The position numbers and the translations under genes are program-made. Below the pieces are notes generated by a model. That model saw nothing but the letters and a program-made list of their open reading frames with translations. It was not told the origin of the DNA and made no database searches. Below are positions 57,722 through 64,000 of a stretch of 64,000 nt of DNA, one piece after another; the first letter of the stretch is position 1; every line of letters starts with the position of its first letter. Source of the stretch: an uncultured beta proteobacterium (GTDB lineage Bacteria > Pseudomonadota > Gammaproteobacteria > Burkholderiales > Burkholderiaceae_C). The stretch spans positions 17,847 through 81,846 of the forward strand of contig CAILAY010000016.1 of the NCBI GenBank assembly GCA_903832285.1, written 5' to 3'.

Positions 57722-57775
57722 TTGAACTCAAATCATCCTAGGACTTTCCCTAGTATTTTGATCCGGAGTCCCTCT

Positions 57776-58495
57776 TTGACCTCCCACCCTGCGCTGCACC
57801 AGCGACGACGCCCGCCCACCGCCGAGGAGTTGACCAACATCCCATGGCTGAACTTGCTCAGCCCCGATGAGCGAGAGCGTGCCGTGGACGAGATCCAGGT
57901 CGGAGACGCCTTGGCCGGCGACTACGTCTGCCGCGTGGGTCGCCCCGTGACCTATTGGTTCGGTGTGGTTTCGGGACTGCTCAAGATGAGCAGCGACAAC
58001 GCCCAGGGCCAGACCATGACCTTCACCGGCGTGCCGCCCGGTGGCTGGTTCGGTGAAGGCACCGCCCTCAAGCGCGAGCCCTACCGCTACAACATCCAGG
58101 CCTTGCGCAAGAGCGTCGTGGCGGGCATTTCGGTGGACACATTTCACTTGCTTCTTGACCACTCCCTCGGCTTCAACCGCTTCGTCATGAACCAACTCAA
58201 CGAGCGTCTGGCGCAGTTCATCGCGGCGCGCGAAATCGACCGCATGCACAACCCCGACGTGCAGGTGGCACGCAGCCTGGCCGCACTCTTCAATCCCGTG
58301 CTCTACCCCGGTGTGGGCGAGTTGCTGCGCATCACGCAACAGGAACTGGCCTACCTCGTGGGACTGTCGCGCCAGCGTGTGAACGAGGCGCTGAGCACGC
58401 TTCAGGCGCAAGGCACGATCCGGGTCGAATACGGTGGGCTGCGGGTATTGGATCTGGCGGCGCTGAGGTCCAGCGTCAGGGGTGTTGGCCCCTAG
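57776..58495 (+). CDS. Crp/Fnr-family transcriptional regulator
   Basis: A 239-residue regulator with an N-terminal cyclic-nucleotide-binding fold (about 30-140: YVCRVGRPVTYWFGVVSGLLKMSS, GGWFGEGTALKREPYRYNIQAL) and a C-terminal winged HTH (RITQQELAYLVGLSRQRVNEALSTLQ). The N-terminal cysteine cluster of FNR is absent, so it is not an Fe-S oxygen sensor of that kind; its ligand is unknown. The start is read as TTG at 57776 because GGAG lies seven bases upstream. The frame runs back to 57704, but that would cover the operator. It likely controls the divergent ligase/ABC operon. Confidence 0.88.
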   Translation: MTSHPALHQRRRPPTAEELTNIPWLNLLSPDERERAVDEIQVGDALAGDYVCRVGRPVTYWFGVVSGLLKMSSDNAQGQTMTFTGVPPGGWFGEGTALKREPYRYNIQALRKSVVAGISVDTFHLLLDHSLGFNRFVMNQLNERLAQFIAAREIDRMHNPDVQVARSLAALFNPVLYPGVGELLRITQQELAYLVGLSRQRVNEALSTLQAQGTIRVEYGGLRVLDLAALRSSVRGVGP

Positions 58496-58532
58496 ACCTG
58501 CGCCGAAGCCTGACGGGACTCATAATTCCGCC

Positions 58533-59408
58533 ATGATCCAGCCACCCTCCACTGGCGCGATGCGCCGCGCACCGGCACCTTTGGGCGCTGCGCCCAACAC
58601 GCCCACCCGATTGAACAAACGCATGGCCGAACTCGGTCTGTGTTCGCGCCGGGAGGCCGACGACTGGATTGACAAGGGCTGGGTCAAGGTGAACGGCAAG
58701 GTGGCGGAGATGGGCGTCAAGGTGTCGAGCGATGCGCGCATCGAGGTTGATAAAAAAGCGCAAGGACAACAGGCCACGCAGGTGACCATCCTGCTGAACA
58801 AGCCCATCGGTTTTGTCAGCGGTCAGGCCGAGGACGGGCACGAGCCGGCCGTGGTGCTGGTGCAACCGCAAAATCGTTGGCGCGACGACAACGCGCGCTT
58901 CCATTTCAACGGCAGTCAATTGCGCGGCCTGGCGCCTGCGGGTCGCCTGGACATCGACTCCACCGGCTTGCTGGTGCTGACGCAGGACGGACGCGTGGCG
59001 CGTCAACTCATCGGCGAAGAGTCGGTGATGGAAAAGGAATACCTGGTGCGCGTCACCTACCTCGGCCTGAACCAGACGGACCTGAATCCCGGCCAACTCA
59101 TGCGCATCGACGATGACGACCCCATCAGCAGCAACGTGCAGGCGGTGTTTCCGCCGGCGATGCTGGCGCGCCTGCGCCACGGACTGAGTCTGGACGGTCA
59201 GGCCTTAAAACCGGCGCGGGTGGAATGGCAAAACCCGGAGCAGTTGCGCTTCGTGCTGACCGAGGGCAAGAAGCGCCAGATTCGCCGCATGTGCGAGCAG
59301 GTGGGGCTCAAGGTCGTAGGCCTGAAACGCGTGCGTATCGGCGGCGTGATGCTGAACCAACTGCCGGTTGGCCAGTGGCGCTACCTGCAGCCACACGAGA
59401 AATTCTGA
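58533..59408 (+). CDS. 23S rRNA pseudouridine synthase, RluB/RluF group
   Basis: A 291-residue enzyme that isomerises uridine in 23S rRNA. The S4 RNA-binding domain (RLNKRMAELGLCSRREADDWI, about 27-75) precedes the RsuA-type catalytic domain with GRLDIDSTGLLVLTQDG carrying the catalytic Asp, and EGKKRQIRRMCEQVGLKV. Family members modify sites such as 2604 or 2605; RluF is the closest guess. ATG 58533 is used, since the earlier GTG overlaps the regulator gene. Confidence 0.9.
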   Translation: MIQPPSTGAMRRAPAPLGAAPNTPTRLNKRMAELGLCSRREADDWIDKGWVKVNGKVAEMGVKVSSDARIEVDKKAQGQQATQVTILLNKPIGFVSGQAEDGHEPAVVLVQPQNRWRDDNARFHFNGSQLRGLAPAGRLDIDSTGLLVLTQDGRVARQLIGEESVMEKEYLVRVTYLGLNQTDLNPGQLMRIDDDDPISSNVQAVFPPAMLARLRHGLSLDGQALKPARVEWQNPEQLRFVLTEGKKRQIRRMCEQVGLKVVGLKRVRIGGVMLNQLPVGQWRYLQPHEKF

Positions 59409-59410
59409 AA

Positions 59411-60031
59411 CTATTTTCCGGACCCCAGTTTGGACTCCTGCCCCCGCACCAGGCGCTTGATGTTTTCGCGGTGGCGCCAGATCAGCAGCGCGCTCATCAC
59501 CAGCACCGTTAAACCGATCAGCGGATCTGCAGCACCGAGCCAGCGACCGGCAAGAAAATAGTACAGCGGCGCCGATAGCGCTGCCAGCAGTGCCGACAGC
59601 GAGGAATAGCGAAACACCAGCGCGACACTGAGCCAGGTCAGCAGCACGGCCAGACCCAGCCAACCGTTGATGCCCAGCATGACACCGGCCGCTGTGGCGA
59701 CGCCCTTGCCGCCCTTGAAACCGAAGAACACGGGATACAAATGCCCCAGGAACGCCGCCAGACCCACCAGCGCGACGGAGCCACCGCCCAGGCCATAGGG
59801 CTTGCCACAGCAGACCACCAGCACGACCGGCAACCAGCCTTTGACACCGTCGAGCAGCAACGTCAATATGGCGGCCGACTTGCTGCCGGAACGCAGCACA
59901 TTGGTGGCACCGGGGTTCTTGCTGCCGTAGGAACGCGGATCGTTCAGTCCCATTACGCGGCTCACGATCACAGCAAACGAAAGCGAACCCACCAGGTAGG
60001 CCAGCACCGTGGCCAACAGCGGCAGCAACAT
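59411..60031 (-). CDS. plsY: glycerol-3-phosphate acyltransferase PlsY
   Basis: A 206-residue integral membrane enzyme transferring acyl from acyl-phosphate to glycerol-3-phosphate, the first step of phospholipid synthesis. It shows the three PlsY motifs: GSKNPGATNVLR, GHLYPVFFGFKGGKGVATAAG and WRHRENIKRL. ATG 60031 has no clear ribosome binding site; a TTG at 60046 with GGAG six bases upstream may be the true start and would add five residues (LDINN). It is convergent with the pseudouridine synthase gene. Confidence 0.94.
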   Translation of the reverse strand: MLLPLLATVLAYLVGSLSFAVIVSRVMGLNDPRSYGSKNPGATNVLRSGSKSAAILTLLLDGVKGWLPVVLVVCCGKPYGLGGGSVALVGLAAFLGHLYPVFFGFKGGKGVATAAGVMLGINGWLGLAVLLTWLSVALVFRYSSLSALLAALSAPLYYFLAGRWLGAADPLIGLTVLVMSALLIWRHRENIKRLVRGQESKLGSGK

Positions 60032-60110
60032 ATTATTTATATCCAAGACAGTCTCCAAAGAAGGCGCCATTCTGCCAGCGTCGGCATACATCAATAACCG
60101 ATGGGAAATT

Positions 60111-60602
60111 TCACAAAGGCAGCGCGCACTGCACGGGCTTGGCGTGCAGCAGCGCTGCCGCAACTTTGGGGTCAAGCCCGACCAGAAAACCGCGTCGGCC
60201 GCCGTTGATCAGGATCAGCGGCAAGGCCAGGATGGCCTCTTCCACATACACCGGCATCTGCCGGCGCGTGCCGAAGGGCGAAGTGCCGCCGACCAGGTAG
60301 CCGCTGTGTCGATTCGCCACCTCGGGCTGGCAAGGTTCCACCGACTTGGCGCCGATCTGCCGCGCCAGATTCTTGGTCGATACCTTGCGGTTGCCATGCA
60401 TCAACACCACCAGCGGCCTGGCGTCCTGGTCCTGCATGATCAGGGTCTTGACCACGGCAAACGGATTGAAGCCCAGCACCTCGGCGCTGTGCGTCGCGCC
60501 CCCATGCTCCAGATACTCGTACGGATGCTCCGAGTACGCCACCTGATGCGAGCGCAGGAACTCGATCGCCGGGGTTTCGGAAACGTGGGCATTCTTTCGC
60601 AT
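60111..60602 (-). CDS. ybaK: YbaK/EbsC family Cys-tRNA(Pro) deacylase-like protein
   Basis: A 163-residue protein of the YbaK family, which clears mischarged Cys-tRNA(Pro). EFLRSHQVAYSEHPYEYLEHGGA, VVKTLIMQD, GNRKVSTKNLARQIGAKSVEPC and SGYLVGGTSPFGTRRQMPVYVEEA are the family signatures, with the invariant Lys in the RKVSTK segment. ATG 60602 is chosen where similarity begins. It is divergent from the GH2 gene. Confidence 0.92.
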   Translation of the reverse strand: MRKNAHVSETPAIEFLRSHQVAYSEHPYEYLEHGGATHSAEVLGFNPFAVVKTLIMQDQDARPLVVLMHGNRKVSTKNLARQIGAKSVEPCQPEVANRHSGYLVGGTSPFGTRRQMPVYVEEAILALPLILINGGRRGFLVGLDPKVAAALLHAKPVQCALPL

Positions 60603-60717
60603 GGAAATGTTGCAGTCGAAGGCACTTGAACAGTGCAAGTAGGATTGCTTATTTTCACCGATGCTGCGGATGTCAACTTCCGGCGCACCGGGTCCGCGTC
60701 CCATCCTGAAGGAAGCC

Positions 60718-62538
60718 ATGCGCCATTTGCTTTCCGTGCTGCTGCTGTTGAGCAGCCTGGCCCATTCCGGGACTCTGTTGATCAACACGGAGCACCGCCA
60801 ACAGGTATCGCTCAACGGCGCGTGGGCCAGCATCGTCGACCCTTACGAGACCGGCTATTTCAATTATCGGCACGAACCCTACGACCAGGAGAAGCAGCCC
60901 TCAACCTCCGCCTTCTTCATGAACCACCAGGCCCGCGACAACGCCGAACTGGTGGAGTACGACTTTGACAAATCTCCCACATTGAACGTTCCCGGCGACT
61001 GGAACACGCAACGTGAGAGTCTCTTCTATTACGAAGGCACGGTCTGGTTCAAGCGCGGTTTTGACTACGCCAAACGAATTGACAGCAACCGCTTGTTTGT
61101 CCATTTCGGCGCCGTCAACTACAAGGCTGAGGTCTATCTCAACGGCCACAAGCTGGGCACGCATGAAGGCGGCTTCACGCCGTTCAATTTTGAGGTCACG
61201 TCGCTGTTGCAGCCCAAGGGCAATTTCCTGGTCGTGAAGGTGGACAACAAACGCTTCGCTGAAGCGGTGCCAACAGTGAATACCGACTGGTGGAACTACG
61301 GTGGCATCACGCGCGACGTGATGCTGATCGAGGAGCCGCAGACCTTCGTTCAGGACTACCAGATCCAGTTGAAGAAGAACTCACCTCAGACGATTTCGGG
61401 ATTCGTCCAACTGAACGGCGCTGCAGACGGCGAAACGGTGCAGATCGAAATTCCGGAACTCGGTCTGGTGCAGTCGCTCATGACGAGAAGTGGCTACGCG
61501 GCTTTTGAAATCCCGGTGCAGAAGATCATGTACTGGTCACCCGAATCGCCCAAGCTCTATCAGGTCTTCGTCGCAACAAAGTACCAGCGCCTGCGCGACG
61601 ACATTGGTTTCAGAACCATCGCCACCGAGGGCCCCAACATCCTGCTCAACGGCAAATCCATCTATCTGCGCGGCATCAGCATCCATGAGGAAAATACACT
61701 GCGTGGTGCCCGCGCCTTCAGCGAAGCAGACGCGCTGCAAGCGCTCACCTGGGCCAGGGAACTGGGCTGCAATTACGTGCGTCTGGCCCACTACCCGCAC
61801 AACGAGCACATGCTGCGCCTGGCCGACAAAATGGGCTTGATGGTGTGGGAAGAAATCCCGGTCTACTGGACCGTGGACTTCGCCAATGCGGCCACGCTAA
61901 AGAATGCCAGGCAGCAACTCACGGAGGCCATCACCCGCGACCGCAATCGCGCCGCAGTCATCATCTGGTCGATGGCCAATGAGACGCCCCCCTCAGACGC
62001 GCGCAACGACTTCCTGACCCGCCTGGCGGAGCAGACACGGGCACTGGATTCGACGCGACTGCTGAGCGCCGCACTGCAGCACCATGCCAAGGCGGGAGAC
62101 GCCATGACGCAGGTGCTGGACGACAGCATCGGCGCGCAATTGGACATCGTGGGCGTGAACGAATACATCGGCTGGTACGGTGGCACACCCGCCGATGCGG
62201 CCAGATCAAAATGGGATGTGCCCTTCAACAAGCCGGTGCTGGTGTCCGAGTTTGGCGCCGGCGCGGTGGCGGGCAGGCACGGCAGTCGGGATGAACGCTG
62301 GACCGAGGAGTACCAGGACGACCTGTATCAGCAGACCCTGCTGATGCTGGAGAACATACCGAATCTGCGCGGAGTCAGTCCCTGGATTCTGGCCGACTTC
62401 CGCTCGCCCAAACGCTTGCTGCCCGGCGTACAGGATGGCTGGAACCGCAAGGGGCTGATCTCCAATACCGGCGTCAGGAAGAAGGCCTTTTTGACATTGC
62501 GCGGGTTCTTTGAAAAGAAGGAACTGGAGTACCGCTGA
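60718..62538 (+). CDS. exported GH2-family glycosidase (beta-glucuronidase/galactosidase-like)
   Basis: A 606-residue exported enzyme with signal peptide MRHLLSVLLLLSSLAHS. The jelly-roll sugar-binding domain, immunoglobulin-like domain and TIM barrel follow the GH2 order. The acid/base Glu is 422 (WSMANETPPS) and the nucleophile Glu is 511 (VSEFGAG). GH2 members remove beta-galactose, beta-glucuronic acid or beta-mannose; this compact length and sequence fit the glucuronidase-like group best. GAAGGAAG precedes ATG 60718. It shares the glycan theme of the first region but stands alone here. Confidence 0.9.
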   Translation: MRHLLSVLLLLSSLAHSGTLLINTEHRQQVSLNGAWASIVDPYETGYFNYRHEPYDQEKQPSTSAFFMNHQARDNAELVEYDFDKSPTLNVPGDWNTQRESLFYYEGTVWFKRGFDYAKRIDSNRLFVHFGAVNYKAEVYLNGHKLGTHEGGFTPFNFEVTSLLQPKGNFLVVKVDNKRFAEAVPTVNTDWWNYGGITRDVMLIEEPQTFVQDYQIQLKKNSPQTISGFVQLNGAADGETVQIEIPELGLVQSLMTRSGYAAFEIPVQKIMYWSPESPKLYQVFVATKYQRLRDDIGFRTIATEGPNILLNGKSIYLRGISIHEENTLRGARAFSEADALQALTWARELGCNYVRLAHYPHNEHMLRLADKMGLMVWEEIPVYWTVDFANAATLKNARQQLTEAITRDRNRAAVIIWSMANETPPSDARNDFLTRLAEQTRALDSTRLLSAALQHHAKAGDAMTQVLDDSIGAQLDIVGVNEYIGWYGGTPADAARSKWDVPFNKPVLVSEFGAGAVAGRHGSRDERWTEEYQDDLYQQTLLMLENIPNLRGVSPWILADFRSPKRLLPGVQDGWNRKGLISNTGVRKKAFLTLRGFFEKKELEYR

Positions 62539-62559
62539 CTTGCGCGTGATGCCTTCGCA

Positions 62560-63621
62560 TCAAACCGCCGGGTCGCGGATTTCCCAGCGTATCGCATCGA
62601 TCGCCGCCAGCAATTCGGTCGACAACGTCATACCGACGCAGTCCAGGTTTTCATCCAGTTGCGCCACGCTGGTCACACCGATGATGGTGCTGGCCACCTG
62701 CCACTTGCTCTGGCAAAAAGCCAATGCCGTTTGCGTCGGCGTGAGTCCATGCTCGCGTGCAAGAGCGTTATAACGCTTGGCCGCTGCCCGCGAAGCAGGG
62801 CGACCCCAACGTTGCTTCTTCATGGCTTCAAACAGCGTCATGCGGCCCGTGGGTGCGTCCGCGCCATCCAGTCCGCTGGCATCATATTTTCCCGTGAGCA
62901 TGCCAAATGCCAGAGGCGAGTAGGCGAGCAGCGAAACCCCCAGGCGATACAGGGTTTCGTCCAGTCCGTTCTCCACACCGCGGTTGCTCAGGCAATAGGG
63001 GTTCTGCACCGTCGCAATGCGCGGCAGACCATGTTGCTCGGCCAGATGGACAAACTCGTGCACGCCAAATGGAGTTTCGTTGGACAAGCCAATGGCGCGT
63101 ACTTTACCGGCTGCGACGAGTGTGGCCATCGCCTCCAGTTGCGTGCGAATGGAAGTGACTTCCTGCTCCTTGGCCGGATCAAAATACATCGCGCCAAAGG
63201 TAGGTACATTGCGCACCGGCCAGTGGATCTGGTAAAGATCGATCACGTCGGTTTGCAGCCGGCGCAGCGACGCTTCGCATGCGGCGACGATGTCGTGCGG
63301 CGTGAGGTCGGCGCTGCCGCCGCGAATCCAGTTCATGCCACGCGCCGGTCCCGCCACCTTGGTCGCCAGCACCAGTTTCTGGCGCGCGCCTGGCCGCTTG
63401 GCGAACCAGTTGCCGATGATGGTTTCGGTGGCTCCATAGGTCTGGGCGCGCGCCGGCACGGAATACATCTCGGCCGTGTCGATGAAGTTCACTTCGCGCT
63501 CCAGCGAGCGGTCCAAAATGGCGTGGGCGGTGGCTTCGTCCACCTGTTCGCCAAAGGTCATGGTGCCCAGGCAGAACGAGGTAACTTGAAGCTCGGATTG
63601 TCCAAGGGCAACAGTTTTCAT
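62560..63621 (-). CDS. aldo/keto reductase, Tas-like
   Basis: A 353-residue NADPH-dependent reductase-like protein: LGTMTFGEQVDEATAHAILDRSLE, NFIDTAEMYSVPARAQTYGATETIIG (catalytic Asp/Tyr), VLATKVAGPARG, DVIDLYQIHWP and the C-terminal IIGVTSVAQLDENLDC. The long insert after the Tyr and the total length fit the Tas subgroup. The substrate is unknown. ATG 63621 is chosen; the frame upstream has no similarity. It ends close to the GH2 gene (convergent). Confidence 0.92.
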   Translation of the reverse strand: MKTVALGQSELQVTSFCLGTMTFGEQVDEATAHAILDRSLEREVNFIDTAEMYSVPARAQTYGATETIIGNWFAKRPGARQKLVLATKVAGPARGMNWIRGGSADLTPHDIVAACEASLRRLQTDVIDLYQIHWPVRNVPTFGAMYFDPAKEQEVTSIRTQLEAMATLVAAGKVRAIGLSNETPFGVHEFVHLAEQHGLPRIATVQNPYCLSNRGVENGLDETLYRLGVSLLAYSPLAFGMLTGKYDASGLDGADAPTGRMTLFEAMKKQRWGRPASRAAAKRYNALAREHGLTPTQTALAFCQSKWQVASTIIGVTSVAQLDENLDCVGMTLSTELLAAIDAIRWEIRDPAV

Positions 63622-63699
63622 GGGGTCAGAGTATCCTTCATTCAACGCCAGGGTGTTTGCAGGTTGGCGGGAGACGATCTGACTGAGACGGAGAATGAA

Positions 63700-64000
63700 T
63701 TGGATACGATTTACGACCAGAACCTTGACAAGAACGCGGCCAATTTTGTCCCGCTCTCGCCCGTGAGCTTTGTCGAGCGCAGCGCCGAAGTGTTTGGCGA
63801 CCTGCCCTCGGTGCTGCATGGCGCACGTCGCTACTCCTGGGCTCAGACCCGCGAACGTTCAGCGCGTCTGGCGGCCGCGCTGCAGGCCTTGGGGGTGACA
63901 CGCGGCAGCACCGTGAGCGTGATGCTGCCCAACACACCCGAGATGGTGGAGGCGCATTACGCCGTCCCCGCGCTCAACGCCGTGCTGAACACGCTAAACA
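63700..64000 (+). CDS. acyl-CoA ligase, DmdB-like, N-terminal part (cut by window edge)
   Basis: The first 100 residues of an AMP-forming acyl-CoA ligase: NAANFVPLSPVSFVERSAEVFG, YSWAQTRERSARLAAALQALGV, VSVMLPNTPEMVEAHYAVPALNAVLNTLN. This N-terminus matches the 3-methylmercaptopropionyl-CoA ligase (DmdB)-like family common in Burkholderiales. The start is TTG at 63700 with GGAG six bases upstream, where the family-like sequence begins. It is divergent from the aldo/keto reductase gene. Only the window edge truncates it. Confidence 0.85.
   Translation, partial: MDTIYDQNLDKNAANFVPLSPVSFVERSAEVFGDLPSVLHGARRYSWAQTRERSARLAAALQALGVTRGSTVSVMLPNTPEMVEAHYAVPALNAVLNTLN

Noticed and set aside
57776..58495. 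Fe-S oxygen sensor (FNR) identity for the Crp/Fnr-type gene
   Set aside because: The N-terminal cysteine cluster needed for FNR is absent.

Overview
The window looks like chromosomal DNA from a betaproteobacterium of the order Burkholderiales, most likely Comamonadaceae (Rhodoferax-like). This is inferred from the high-GC coding bias, the conserved block hemW-rdgB-rph-PP2C-kinase-yicC-gmk-rpoZ-spoT-greB, and the acyl-CoA ligase/LIV-type ABC/PaaK-like operon. No database search was possible, so names rest on motifs and family knowledge.

Region 1 (1-7308, minus strand) is a beta-1,3-glucan locus: a LacI-type repressor, a GH16 enzyme, two GH17 enzymes, a small unrecognised membrane protein, a sugar transporter of the GPH/MelB type with a GH17 domain fused to its C-terminus, and the start of glgC (cut by the window edge). 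A strong sigma-70 promoter with a perfect 14-bp LacI-type operator over its start point lies between the repressor gene and GH16. None of the hydrolases has a visible signal peptide, which suggests uptake followed by intracellular cleavage, perhaps feeding glycogen synthesis.

Region 2 (7553-26471, minus strand) starts with a small DOPA-dioxygenase-like gene and then holds 13 densely packed signalling genes: a periplasmic PhnD-like binding protein, three or four histidine kinases, a hybrid kinase with two receivers and an HPt domain, two single-domain receivers, two PAS-GGDEF proteins (one degenerate, one with an EAL domain missing a key Glu), an RpfG-like HD-GYP protein, and two excisionase-type HTH-receiver proteins. 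Several genes overlap by 4 to 29 bases, and at least three kinds of gene occur as paralogous pairs.

Region 3 (26732-45227) is mainly housekeeping: tRNA-Ser(CGA) beside serS, fkpB-ispH, radC-smr, hemW-rdgB, rph, a PP2C phosphatase/Ser-Thr kinase pair, yicC-gmk-rpoZ-spoT and greB, then a four-gene 2-oxoacid:acceptor oxidoreductase operon whose last gene fuses a GltD-like flavoprotein to ferredoxin-type clusters.

Region 4 (45329-49216) holds an exported pentapeptide-repeat protein, a PQQ-type sugar dehydrogenase with its own small cytochrome c, a Phd/VapC-like toxin-antitoxin pair lying between imperfect 24-bp inverted repeats (possibly the ends of a decayed mobile element), and tRNA-Arg(ACG).

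Region 5 (49278-64000) contains a seven-gene minus-strand operon (acyl-CoA ligase, livG, livH, livM, binding protein, livF, PaaK-like ligase) with a divergent Crp/Fnr-type regulator and a dyad between them, then a pseudouridine synthase, plsY, ybaK, an exported GH2 enzyme, an aldo/keto reductase and the start of a DmdB-like acyl-CoA ligase.
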